Made by a program: the position numbers and the translations under genes
Assembly: GCA_946482625.1 (NCBI GenBank)
Contig: CAMLSH010000044.1
Span: 1-14,250 of the forward strand
DNA from: an uncultured Opitutaceae bacterium
Lineage (GTDB): Bacteria > Verrucomicrobiota > Verrucomicrobiae > Opitutales > Opitutaceae
Direction of reading: 5' to 3'
DNA: 14,250 bases
Notes under the pieces: generated by a model
What the model was told of the DNA's origin: nothing
Databases searched by the model: none
What the model saw: the letters and a program-made list of their open reading frames with translations, nothing else
In this document: piece after piece, positions 5,594 to 13,415 of the stretch
Layout: every line of letters starts with the position of its first letter
Position numbering within the stretch: position 1 is the stretch's first letter

Positions 5594-7756
5594 ATGCGTT
5601 TTCCCTGCTTTGCCCGTGTTGTCCTGAGTGTCTCCTGCGCCGCCGGTTTTCTTTCGTCGTTGGCGATCTCTTTGGCCGCGCAGCCGATCGACCGCGAGGC
5701 ACTGGTCCGGCGGCACACCGTGCGGGTGGACCGCGTCGATCCGGAGAGCGCGCTGACCGTGGGAAATGGGGACTTCGCGTTCACCGTGGATGCGACCGGC
5801 CTTCAGTCGATGGAGACGCTTTACTATCGCGAAGGCATTCCGCTCGAAACGCTTTCGACCTGGGCGTGGCATGAGTTTCCGAATACGCACGGGTTCACGT
5901 TGGCGGATGCGTCAGAACAGCACGAGTTTCACGGCCGGAAGATTTCCTACGCGACGAAACAGCGCACGCCGGCGGGCGAGTATTTCCGACAAAACCCGCA
6001 TCCGATTCCGCTCGGGCAGATAAGCCTGTTGTTGAAGGGAAAGCCCGTGACCAAGGAGCAGCTCGGCGCAGTGAAGCAATCGCTCGATCTGTGGACCGGC
6101 CTCATCCGCAGCGAGTACACGCTCGCCGGCGAACCGGTCGCGGTGGAGACGGTCGCGCACGATTCGCTGAGCGCGGTGGGCGTGAAGATCGTGTCGCCGC
6201 TCGTGACGCGCGGGCAGCTCGAAGTGCGTTTTCGTTTTCCGTATTCGCATCAACTCACGAAACACAACAAGCCCGCGTTCGTGTGGGATCGGCCGAAAAG
6301 TCATCGCAGCGCAATTGTCGCTGAGGATGGCGGCGGCGCGCGGCTGGAACGCGTGCTCGATGCGAGCCGTTACCACGTCGATCTGCGCTGGCAGGGCGCG
6401 GGGAAATTCACGAAGGCGGGGGCGCACGATTTCCGTTTGCGTGCAGCGAACGGCGCGGAGGGCGACACGCTCGCATTTACCTGTTCGTTTTCGGCGGATC
6501 GGCCGGCGGATGCGCAGGCGATAACGTTCGACGATGTACGCACCGCGAGCGCGCAGGGTTGGAAGGAGTATTGGACGCGAGGTGGCGCGGTGGATTTCAC
6601 CGGCAGCACAGATCCTCGCGCGGCGGAACTGGAGCGACGCGTCGTGCTTTCGCAGTATTTGGTGAAGGTAAATTATGCGGGCGATGTGCCGCCGGCCGAG
6701 ACGGGCCTCACGCACATCAGCTGGTACGGGAAGCACAACTCCGAGATGTATTTCTGGCACGCGGCGCACTTTTACCAGTGGGGGCGCACCGAGCTGCTGG
6801 AGAAGAGTCTGGCGTGGTATAAAAAAATCCTGCCGGTAGGCAAAGCGGAGGCGGCGGCGCAGGGATTCCGCGGTGTGCGGTGGCCGAAAATGGCGGGCAT
6901 CGATGGGCGCACGGGGCCCGGCGGGATCAATCCGTTCATCATCTGGAACCAGCCCAATCCGATCTACCTGTGCGAGTTGGTTTACCGGGCGAATCCGACG
7001 CCTGAAACGCTGGAGAAGTACCGAGAGATCGTCTTCGAGTCGGCGGATTTTTTGGCGTCGTTTGCCTTCTACGACGAGAAGAGCGGGCGTTACGTGCTCG
7101 GGCCGCCGATCAAGAATGTGAGCGAAAAAAGCGGAGCCAACCTCACGCAGAATCCGACCTTCGAGCTAGCGTATTGGTATTTCGGATTGCAGCTGGCGCA
7201 GAGCTGGCGCGAGCGCCTCGGCCTGGCGCCGGAACCTCATTGGACGGATATCCATGCGAAGCTCGCGAAGCTGCCGGTGAGCGAGGAAGGATTTTACCTG
7301 GAGATCGAGACCTTCGCCGACATGTACCGGGAGCCGGGAACGGTGCCGGTCTCGATGTTGATGGCCTACGGTTTTCTGCCGAAGACGCGGTGGCTCGACG
7401 TGGAGACGGCGCGCCGGACTTTTCACGAGGTTAACCGGCGCAACGGTGTTGATCGCTGGTCGAGCTGGGCGATGGGGCAGGCGGCGATGACGGCGACGCG
7501 CTTGGGTGAAGGCGAGACCGCGGTGGCGATTTTGACCAATCGGTCGAAGCCCACGCGGTTCATGCCCAACGGCCATGTGCGTCGTCCGAAGGAGCCGGAA
7601 GGCTGCGTCACGTACCTGCCGGTGAATGCCTCACTGCTGACCGCGGTCGGCCTGATGGCGGGCGGCTGGGACGGCGCGTCCGCGGTGAATTCGCCCGGCT
7701 TTCCGCAGAACGGCAAATGGGTCGTGCGCGCCGAAGGATTGAATCCCCTGCCCTGA
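5594..7756 (+). CDS. Secreted GH65-like (alpha/alpha)6-barrel glycosidase or phosphorylase
   Basis: A 720-residue exported carbohydrate-active enzyme. The N-terminus has a signal peptide, with a hydrophobic stretch through residues 9-28 and likely cleavage after LAA (27-29). The opening ESALTVGNGDFAFTVDATG resembles the N-terminal beta-sandwich start of GH65/GH95-like proteins. The central barrel has WYGKHNSEMYFWHAAHF (377-393, with Glu384), which resembles the GH65 segment FWDTEIF. It is followed at family-like spacing by a helix ending in LP and RWPKM (429-433), comparable to the FPW segment of GH65. Further conserved-looking motifs are WNQPNPIYLCELVYR and NPTFELAYW (520-528, Glu524). The catalytic acid cannot be named with confidence; Glu384 and Glu524 are candidates. 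Bond and sugar specificity are unknown. Export means it would act in the periplasm or outside. It ends 45 bases from a convergent gene. No clear Shine-Dalgarno; the ATG is fixed by the signal peptide. Confidence 0.72.
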   Translation: MRFPCFARVVLSVSCAAGFLSSLAISLAAQPIDREALVRRHTVRVDRVDPESALTVGNGDFAFTVDATGLQSMETLYYREGIPLETLSTWAWHEFPNTHGFTLADASEQHEFHGRKISYATKQRTPAGEYFRQNPHPIPLGQISLLLKGKPVTKEQLGAVKQSLDLWTGLIRSEYTLAGEPVAVETVAHDSLSAVGVKIVSPLVTRGQLEVRFRFPYSHQLTKHNKPAFVWDRPKSHRSAIVAEDGGGARLERVLDASRYHVDLRWQGAGKFTKAGAHDFRLRAANGAEGDTLAFTCSFSADRPADAQAITFDDVRTASAQGWKEYWTRGGAVDFTGSTDPRAAELERRVVLSQYLVKVNYAGDVPPAETGLTHISWYGKHNSEMYFWHAAHFYQWGRTELLEKSLAWYKKILPVGKAEAAAQGFRGVRWPKMAGIDGRTGPGGINPFIIWNQPNPIYLCELVYRANPTPETLEKYREIVFESADFLASFAFYDEKSGRYVLGPPIKNVSEKSGANLTQNPTFELAYWYFGLQLAQSWRERLGLAPEPHWTDIHAKLAKLPVSEEGFYLEIETFADMYREPGTVPVSMLMAYGFLPKTRWLDVETARRTFHEVNRRNGVDRWSSWAMGQAAMTATRLGEGETAVAILTNRSKPTRFMPNGHVRRPKEPEGCVTYLPVNASLLTAVGLMAGGWDGASAVNSPGFPQNGKWVVRAEGLNPLP

Positions 7757-7764
7757 GCGGCGGA

Positions 7765-7780
7765 GCCGGCGGGCGCCGGT
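7765..7780. terminator. Short GC hairpin between convergent genes
   Basis: CCGGC (7766-7770) pairs with GCCGG (7775-7779) around GGGC, with a flanking G-T wobble. It lies in the 45-base gap where the glycosidase gene and the minus-strand TonB-C-like gene converge. There is no T run on either strand, so any termination role is tentative. Confidence 0.3.
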
Positions 7781-7801
7781 ATTCGGAGGGCGGTGACGGC
7801 G

Positions 7802-8515
7802 TTATGGCCGGGGCGGGAGGATAAACTCCTGCCGCGCGGCGACGATCACCGGACGGCCGGCGCGGGTCGGTGGAGCGAACTGCCAGTCCATGAGCGCGTG
7901 GGCTGCGGCGTTGGCCAGTGCTCGGTTCTCGCCGGCGTGCAGCACGGGCATGCGGACGCGGCCGGTTTCGTCGATGAGGAATTCAAGCGTGACGCTCGAG
8001 CCGGTCTCATTCTGGGCTGCCTCGGGAAAAAGCGGGGCTACCGTATGCCGCGCAGTCAACGCGTGGTCGAGCTGGCGCGAGGTGCCCATTTTGTCGATAC
8101 GGCGGAGGCCGGTGATGCGGGTCATTAGGGAATCGACGGTATCGTTGACCGTGAGAGAGACTACGGCGCCTTGAGATTCGAAGGAGAACTGTAGCGTCAC
8201 CCGGGTGGGTCCATCCTTCGCGGCGGATGATGGCAGCCGGCATTCCAGGCTGCGAAGCAGATCATCGGTCATGCGCTCGAGGGCTGGATCGGTGTAGGCG
8301 GTGACCAGCCAGTCGTCGGGCCGGCCGTTCGTGCCGAAGCTGACGATGGCTTCGGTTTCTCCCCGCGTGACGCCGCGGTGGAGGAGAGAAGGCGGAAAAT
8401 AGGGATTCGTCATATAGACGACTTCGAGCGCGTTCTCCCGCGAAGAAGGAGCGGCGTAGGTGTGGGAGCAGGACAGCGCCGCAACCACGATGGCCAGGCG
8501 TGCGAGGGCTTTCAT
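7802..8515 (-). CDS. Exported protein with two TonB C-terminal-like domains
   Basis: A 237-residue protein. Residues 1-21 (MKALARLAIVVAALSCSHTYA) form a signal peptide. A Cys at 16 gives a poor lipobox (ALSC), so lipoprotein processing is possible but less likely. Residues about 157-236 fit the TonB C-terminal fold: LFPEAAQ, VTLEFLIDETGRVRMPVL, then ALANAAAHALMDWQFAPPTRAGRPV, matching the pattern of strand, turn with DExGRV, helix and WxFxPAxxxGxPV. Residues about 36-90 look like a second, more diverged copy (YFPPSLLHRG...AIVSFGTNGRPDDW). Unlike classical TonB it has no N-terminal anchor plus Pro-rich linker, so it probably does not energise outer-membrane receptors by itself. A longer start at 8590 is open but loses the signal peptide. 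The chosen ATG has a C-tract instead of a Shine-Dalgarno. Confidence 0.7.
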   Translation of the reverse strand: MKALARLAIVVAALSCSHTYAAPSSRENALEVVYMTNPYFPPSLLHRGVTRGETEAIVSFGTNGRPDDWLVTAYTDPALERMTDDLLRSLECRLPSSAAKDGPTRVTLQFSFESQGAVVSLTVNDTVDSLMTRITGLRRIDKMGTSRQLDHALTARHTVAPLFPEAAQNETGSSVTLEFLIDETGRVRMPVLHAGENRALANAAAHALMDWQFAPPTRAGRPVIVAARQEFILPPRP

Positions 8516-8523
8516 GGGGGGGG
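8516..8523 (-). repeat. Homopolymeric C8 tract directly before the TonB-C-like gene start
   Basis: Eight consecutive G on the plus strand (C on the coding strand) abut the ATG, with another four-base run after a single T. The tract occupies the place where a ribosome binding site would be. Such tracts can change length by slippage and so alter translation; that is inference. Confidence 0.5.
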
Positions 8524-8862
8524 TGGGGATGAGTTGACGGACCGAGCTTTGACGCACCGCAATCGTGCCCCTGCCCCGCTCCGCCCGCAACGCCGTGCCC
8601 GGAGTATTAGGAAATCTCTCAGACGCCGGCTCGCTGTGCTCGGGTTGAGCACGGGATGCCCGGGTGGGAATGGCGGTTTATCCGTGAGTTGTGAAGGCGC
8701 GGTTTGGATTCCGCTGGGCAGGCGCGGGCCGGGTCGGCTGGGGAAGATACCCCGCGTGGCGGCGATTGATCTCCGATGGCGTTTGCAGGATAAGTGCTTC
8801 CGCAGCCGCCCCCTGCCCTATCCCTTATGTCCTGCTCTGCCCACCCCTGCCGGCCTTGCGTG
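8524..8862. other. Divergent intergenic region with a hairpin and a promoter
   Basis: This stretch separates the minus-strand TonB-C-like gene from the plus-strand dehydrogenase gene. Short open frames here look like shadows and none has a recognisable product. GTGCTC (8636-8641) pairs with GAGCAC (8647-8652) around GGGTT. The only convincing promoter is the plus-strand one at 8766-8794. I could not identify a minus-strand promoter with both boxes. Confidence 0.55.
8766..8794 (+). promoter_or_regulatory. Candidate sigma70-type promoter for the sugar-dehydrogenase gene
   Basis: TTGATC (8766-8771) and GATAAG (8789-8794) have an ideal 17-base spacer and match the consensus at 4/6 positions each. 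Transcription would start near 8801, giving a leader of about 62 bases to the ATG at 8863. It would exclude the in-frame GTG at 8794 as the start. Confidence 0.45.
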
Positions 8863-11800
8863 ATGGCGCGCCTTGTCCGGTCTCTCCTCATCGGTTGCCC
8901 GTTTTTGGGAGCGGCGATTTCTCCGCGAGCGTCCGCCCAGTACACAGCGATCACACTGCCCGCGATCACCGCGCGGGTGGAGGATTTCGCGACCGCTCCG
9001 GCGACAGGTGCGACGGCGGACACCTACATCGCGCGCGTTAACTTTCTGCGCACGCAGCCGGGCAATGCGAACCGGCTTTGGGTCAACGACTCGAGCGGGC
9101 GGCTCTATGTGCTCGATGCGGACGACAAGGAGTTCCACACGCTGCTCAACTTCAACGGCACGGCGGCCAACGGCGGGCTCTTCCCGTCGATGTACACGGC
9201 GGGCGGCTATTCGTGGGGGCTGGTGACGTTTCAATTTCATCCGCAGTACGCGCAGACGGGGCAGCCTGGTTACGGGAAGTTCTATACCGTTCACGTGGAA
9301 ATTCCGACGGCCGACGGGGCGGCGGCGCGGCTGCCAGTGACGACGAATTTCGCGGGGTTTAACGCGGCGGGTTACACGACGACGAGTGTGCAAGTTTCGC
9401 CGGGGACGAACACCAGCACGGCGGTTCACTGCGTGCTCATCGAGTGGCAGGACACGGATGTGACGGACTACGTTTTCACCGGCATCGCGCGCGAACTTCT
9501 GCGCACGGAAGGCAACAGCCGCATCCATCCGCTGGGCGATTTGTTGTTCAATCCGCTCGCGACAAGTTCCGCGCACGCGGACTGGGAAAATTTGTATCTC
9601 GCGCACGGCGACGGTGCGGACGGCGAAAACGCGGACGCGACCAGACACGCGAATCCACAGAGTCTCGCGACGCTGGGCGGAAAAATCCTGCGCATCAATG
9701 TGGCCGACCCGGACGGCGCGGGCGTGCAGCGTTATGGCATTCCGGCGGGCAATCCGTTTGTGGCGACTGCGGGCGCTCGCGGAGAAATCTGGGCGTTTGG
9801 TTTTCGCAATCCGCACCGGTTTTCGTGGGACATCGATCCGGCGACGCCGGCGGTGGCGCGGCTTTTGGTGAACGACATCGGGTTTCACGATGCCGAGGAA
9901 GTGAACATCGTCGTAGCGGGAGGGAACTATGGCTGGGCGGAGCGCGAAGGGCTGCGAGCCTCGGCGAATCCTCCCGGCACGAGCACCGTGGCGTTGCCGG
10001 GGAATGACGCGACACTGGGTTACATGTACCCCGTGATTAGTTACCCGCATTCGGACTCGAACAACTTCGAGTTCGGTGACGCGATCTCCAGCGGTTACGT
10101 TTACCGCGGCTCAGCGATCCCGGCGTTGCAGGGGAAATATGTGTTCGGCGACATCACGACGGCGCGGCTTTTCTATGCGAACCTCTCGGACATGGACGCG
10201 GTGAACGACAGGAATCCCGCCACGGTGGCGAACATCGGCGTGATCGATCTGCGCTGGGACGATCCTGACGACTCGCTCGGAGCGGGACTGCTGACGTTTG
10301 ATTACACCGGCAATTTTTCGGGCACTTTCAGCGGTGGTTTCACGGCGACGCCGGAAGATCACGGTCTGTTCACGATCATCGTGGATGCGTATCGCGCGCG
10401 GGGTGGCACCGGCGTGAGCCACCTGCCCGGCGGCGCGGCATCGACGGATGTGGGGCGTGCTGATGTGCGCTGGGCGATGGATGCGAGCGGCGAACTTTTC
10501 CTGCTGAGCAAGAGCGACGGGATGATCCGGAAACTCAGCGCCGCGTCTGCAGCGGTGGGGCCGTCGACTCCGAACGTCTCACGCGTGCGAGCCACCTCGG
10601 TGAACCTGGACTGGACGCTGCCCGCGGGTGCGCATGATGCGGTGATCGTGGAGCGCGCGCCGGGAAATTCCACGACGTGGGTGCAGCTGGCGTCACTGGC
10701 TTCGGGCGTGTTGACGTACAGCGATACGACCCTGCAGCCGCAGAGCGACTATCGCTTTCGACTCAAGACGATGAGCGGCGGTGTGTCGTCGGCGTATTCA
10801 GGTGTTGTCCAGATCACGACGCAGATCCTGGACACACAACCGCCGACGATGCCGACCAATCTGGTGGTTGTTTCCAACTCGCCGACGACCGCTCAGGTCT
10901 CATGGACCACATCCACTGACAACCTGCTGGTGGCAGGCTACCGCGTTTATCGGAACGGCGTGGAGGTGGGGACTTCCCAAGGAAACACTTACTACGACAC
11001 CGCCTTGCAGGCCGCGACGACCTACACTTACACGGTCGCCGCCATAGACGGTCAGGATAATCTCTCGGCGCAGACGGTGCCGGTCTCTGTGACGACGCAG
11101 CTCGCCGGGGTGCAGACGAGAAGTGTGACCAATCTCCAGACATTGACCGCGGCGCTCAACGAAGCGGCGGCCAATCCGTCGGCGACGTTCACGGTGAATC
11201 TTGCCGCGGGAAATTACCCGGTGGGCTCATCGGGACTGCCCAGTATCACGACGGCGGGCACGGTGATTCAGGGACCCGACGGAAACGTTTCCGCGGTGAT
11301 CGATGGCGCGTTGCGGACGAACGGACCTGTTTTCACGATCGCGGCGGACAATGTTCGCGTCGTCGGCTTGGAGTTTGTGAACGTCAAAAGACAGGCGTTC
11401 ATCATTCAATCGGGTGCGGACGGTGGGTCCATTATCGGGTGCTCTATCGAGAGCATGAGCGCGACAGCAGCGATCGATGGCACGGAAGTCACCGGCTGGG
11501 TGGTCGCCGCCAACGCGATCACGGGTGTGGTGGGAACTGCCGCCACGGCGGAGCCGGCGATCTATTTCCGCGGATTCACGCCGGACGTGGATATTGTCTA
11601 CAATCTGATCCTCGATTGCGACCGGGCCATCAAAGTCGAGGCCACGCCCTATTACACGTACACGGGACAGGCCTGGATCGAGAGCAACATGATCGCTGAT
11701 AATCGCACCACGGGTTTTGGCGGCGCGCCCATCAGCGTGCAGACGATCAGCCAGGCCTATCTACTCCACAACTCTGTGTATGTGAGAGGCAGTTACGCGA

Positions 11801-12240
11801 ACGCGATCGAGTTCATCAACTGTCCGTCTGCGGTCACGGTTTGGAATAATCTGAGCAACAAAGCCATCACGGGGATCAACAGTGCGGCGCCGGCCAGCTC
11901 CACCAACCACGTCATGGCGCTGGCCGCGTGGTTCAAGGATCCGGCCAGCTGCGACCTGCGGCTAACGGGATCGATCAGCGGCGTGGTTAACGCCGGCACA
12001 ACCATTCAAGGCATCACGATAGACATTGAAGGCGACGCGCGTCCCACCGGCGGTGCGTTCGATATTGGAGCCGATGAATATGTGCCCCCGCCGGCTCCAC
12101 CGGCTCCGCCGCCAACAACGCCTCCGGCCTCGGGTGGTGGTGGTGGTGCTCCGAGCCAGTGGTTCCTGGGAGCGCTGTCGTTGCTCGTGGTGGCGCGTCG
12201 CTGGAGACATCACTGCTCGTCCACGCGCGGCTCGGGTTGA
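8863..12240 (+). CDS. Secreted glucose/sorbosone dehydrogenase-like propeller with two FnIII domains, a beta-helix and a CTERM-like tail
   Basis: An exported 1125-residue multidomain protein. Residues 1-25 (MARLVRSLLIGCPFLGAAIS, then PRASA) are a signal peptide cut before Gln26. Residues about 30-560 form a PQQ-type sugar dehydrogenase propeller: HPLGDLLFNP with His222 where this family's catalytic base sits (usually HNGG), LGGKILRINV, YGIPAGNPF, GEIWAFGFRNPHRFSWD (from 307), GGNYGWAEREG and GYVYRGSAIPALQGKYVFGD. Such enzymes oxidise sugars in the periplasm using PQQ, but activity of this diverged copy is unproven. Fibronectin III domains follow at about 567-652 and 657-745. A right-handed beta-helix runs from about 753, ending with the typical closing motif GAFDIGADEY near 1073. 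A Pro-rich linker and GGGGG (1091-1095) lead to APSQWFLGALSLLVVARRWR, a membrane segment with basic end typical of C-terminal sorting signals. In-frame starts at 8794 (GTG) and 8827 would bury the signal peptide. No Shine-Dalgarno is seen. Confidence 0.82.
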   Translation: MARLVRSLLIGCPFLGAAISPRASAQYTAITLPAITARVEDFATAPATGATADTYIARVNFLRTQPGNANRLWVNDSSGRLYVLDADDKEFHTLLNFNGTAANGGLFPSMYTAGGYSWGLVTFQFHPQYAQTGQPGYGKFYTVHVEIPTADGAAARLPVTTNFAGFNAAGYTTTSVQVSPGTNTSTAVHCVLIEWQDTDVTDYVFTGIARELLRTEGNSRIHPLGDLLFNPLATSSAHADWENLYLAHGDGADGENADATRHANPQSLATLGGKILRINVADPDGAGVQRYGIPAGNPFVATAGARGEIWAFGFRNPHRFSWDIDPATPAVARLLVNDIGFHDAEEVNIVVAGGNYGWAEREGLRASANPPGTSTVALPGNDATLGYMYPVISYPHSDSNNFEFGDAISSGYVYRGSAIPALQGKYVFGDITTARLFYANLSDMDAVNDRNPATVANIGVIDLRWDDPDDSLGAGLLTFDYTGNFSGTFSGGFTATPEDHGLFTIIVDAYRARGGTGVSHLPGGAASTDVGRADVRWAMDASGELFLLSKSDGMIRKLSAASAAVGPSTPNVSRVRATSVNLDWTLPAGAHDAVIVERAPGNSTTWVQLASLASGVLTYSDTTLQPQSDYRFRLKTMSGGVSSAYSGVVQITTQILDTQPPTMPTNLVVVSNSPTTAQVSWTTSTDNLLVAGYRVYRNGVEVGTSQGNTYYDTALQAATTYTYTVAAIDGQDNLSAQTVPVSVTTQLAGVQTRSVTNLQTLTAALNEAAANPSATFTVNLAAGNYPVGSSGLPSITTAGTVIQGPDGNVSAVIDGALRTNGPVFTIAADNVRVVGLEFVNVKRQAFIIQSGADGGSIIGCSIESMSATAAIDGTEVTGWVVAANAITGVVGTAATAEPAIYFRGFTPDVDIVYNLILDCDRAIKVEATPYYTYTGQAWIESNMIADNRTTGFGGAPISVQTISQAYLLHNSVYVRGSYANAIEFINCPSAVTVWNNLSNKAITGINSAAPASSTNHVMALAAWFKDPASCDLRLTGSISGVVNAGTTIQGITIDIEGDARPTGGAFDIGADEYVPPPAPPAPPPTTPPASGGGGGAPSQWFLGALSLLVVARRWRHHCSSTRGSG
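12133..12147 (+). repeat. (GGT)5 trinucleotide repeat encoding the Gly tract of the sorting tail
   Basis: Five GGT codons in a row encode Gly1091-1095 of the secreted protein. GGC would be expected more often in a GC-rich gene. Length variation would change only the glycine linker without shifting the frame. Confidence 0.8.
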
Positions 12241-12244
12241 GCAG

Positions 12245-12257
12245 CCGGTGTTACCGG
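12245..12257. terminator. Small hairpin between convergent genes
   Basis: CCGGT (12245-12249) and ACCGG (12253-12257) form a perfect five-base-pair stem with loop GTT. It spans the 10-base gap between the stop of the secreted dehydrogenase gene and the stop of bshA, overlapping the latter. There is no T run, so it is at most a weak shared terminator. Confidence 0.25.
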
Positions 12258-13396
12258 GCGGCCTCGTACACGCGGCGATAGAGCGCGACGTACTGCGGCA
12301 CGATTGCCGCAGCGGAGAAGGCGCTGCGGGCTTTTTTCTGCGCGGCCTGGCCGAGTGCGGCGCGGCGGGAGGGGTCTGCGAGAAGTGATTCGACGGCGCG
12401 GGCGAGGGAGTCGGCGTCGCCGAAGGGAACGCGGAGGCCGTTGATGTCGTGATCTACGACTTCGGGGATGCCGCCCACGCTCGTCGTCACGCTCGGGCAG
12501 GCGAAGGCCATGGCTTCGAGTATGCTCAGGCAGAAACTTTCGGACTCCGAGGTGAAGAGACCGAGGTCGGCGGCGTTGAAGTAGTCTTCGATGTCGGGGA
12601 CGTTGGCGCGGGCGATCACGCGGTCTTCAAGTCCGAGTCGGAGGACTTCGGGGAGAAATGGCTCGAAGTCGCCGCCGGCGAGGATGACGAGTTTAAATGC
12701 ATTCGCCGGACGAATACGCGCAGCGGTTTCCAAGAGGAGGTCGATGCGTTTGAGCGGTCGGAGATTTGAGGCATGCAGGATCATCACCTCATGCGGTTTC
12801 AGCCCGAGACCCGCCCGGATCGTTTCACGGGATTCTTTCGGAGCACGCGGCTCGAAGAAATTATGGATAACATCGATGGGGCGCTCGACGCCGAGGAGGC
12901 GCTGGGTTTCGGCTTTGAGGAAGTGCGAGACGGTCGTGATGGCGTCGGCGCCGTCGAGCGCGTGGCGGATGGCGGGAGCGTAGGCGGGGTCTTTGCCAAG
13001 CAGCGTGGTGTCGGTGCCGTGGAGCGTGGTGACGATTTTCGGACGCAGCTCGGGGGGAAGCATGTCGCGCGCGAGGAGCGCGGCGGTGGCGTGCGGGACG
13101 GCGTAGTGGACGTGGAGGATGTCGAGCCGGTGCGTGCGGCTGACCTCGGCCATTTTGACGGAAAGCGGAAGCGTGTAGTCGGGGTATTTGAAGAGGCCGT
13201 AGTCGCTGATGTCGACGGGGTGGAAAAAGAGACGCGGTGCGTTGGCCGGCATGCGGAACGGGCGCTCGTAGCTGATGAAGTGGACCTCGTGGCCGAGGCG
13301 TGCGAGTTCTTCGCCGAGGGCGGAGGCGAGGATGCCGCTGCCGCCGACGGACGGGTAGCAGGTGATGCCGATTTTGAGCGGAGCGGGAGCGGGCAT
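12251..13396 (-). CDS. bshA: N-acetyl-alpha-D-glucosaminyl L-malate synthase BshA
   Basis: The first enzyme of bacillithiol synthesis: a cytoplasmic retaining GT4 glycosyltransferase that joins N-acetylglucosamine from UDP-GlcNAc to L-malate. The 381-residue length is normal for the family. Family signatures are clear: CYPSVGGSG (13-21) in the first Rossmann domain, LHVHYAVPHA (94-103), TTLHGTDTTLLG (123-134), SNLRPLKR (210-217), and the nucleotide-sugar E-x7-E motif in ESFCLSILE (Glu286 and Glu294) followed by GGIPEVV. The HVHYAxPHA and HGTDxTLxG pair separates BshA from other GT4 enzymes. It lies 19 bases downstream of bshB1 on the same strand, so the two are very likely cotranscribed in the order bshB1-bshA. 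The first ATG (13396) gives the usual short lead to the first strand; there is no Shine-Dalgarno. It ends 10 bases from a convergent gene. Confidence 0.95.
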   Translation of the reverse strand: MPAPAPLKIGITCYPSVGGSGILASALGEELARLGHEVHFISYERPFRMPANAPRLFFHPVDISDYGLFKYPDYTLPLSVKMAEVSRTHRLDILHVHYAVPHATAALLARDMLPPELRPKIVTTLHGTDTTLLGKDPAYAPAIRHALDGADAITTVSHFLKAETQRLLGVERPIDVIHNFFEPRAPKESRETIRAGLGLKPHEVMILHASNLRPLKRIDLLLETAARIRPANAFKLVILAGGDFEPFLPEVLRLGLEDRVIARANVPDIEDYFNAADLGLFTSESESFCLSILEAMAFACPSVTTSVGGIPEVVDHDINGLRVPFGDADSLARAVESLLADPSRRAALGQAAQKKARSAFSAAAIVPQYVALYRRVYEAAR

Positions 13397-13415
13397 CGGT
13401 GAGCGGAGAGAGCGG

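Noticed and set aside
4089..5702. A 537-codon minus-strand open frame across the terminator, repeat and dehydrogenase gene
   Set aside because: It crosses a strong terminator and a palindrome cluster and has Arg-rich low-complexity composition. It shadows the well-supported dehydrogenase gene.
8794..8862. GTG (8794) or ATG (8827) start for the secreted dehydrogenase
   Set aside because: Either would put 12-23 Pro/Cys-rich residues ahead of a good signal peptide, and 8794 lies inside the predicted -10 box.
8638..12243. A 14-base direct repeat (GCTCGGGTTGAGCA) at 8638-8651 and 12230-12243, flanking the secreted dehydrogenase gene
   Set aside because: A 14-mer match is not surprising in 14 kb of biased composition, and the second copy is partly coding. 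No integrase or other mobility gene is present to suggest att sites.
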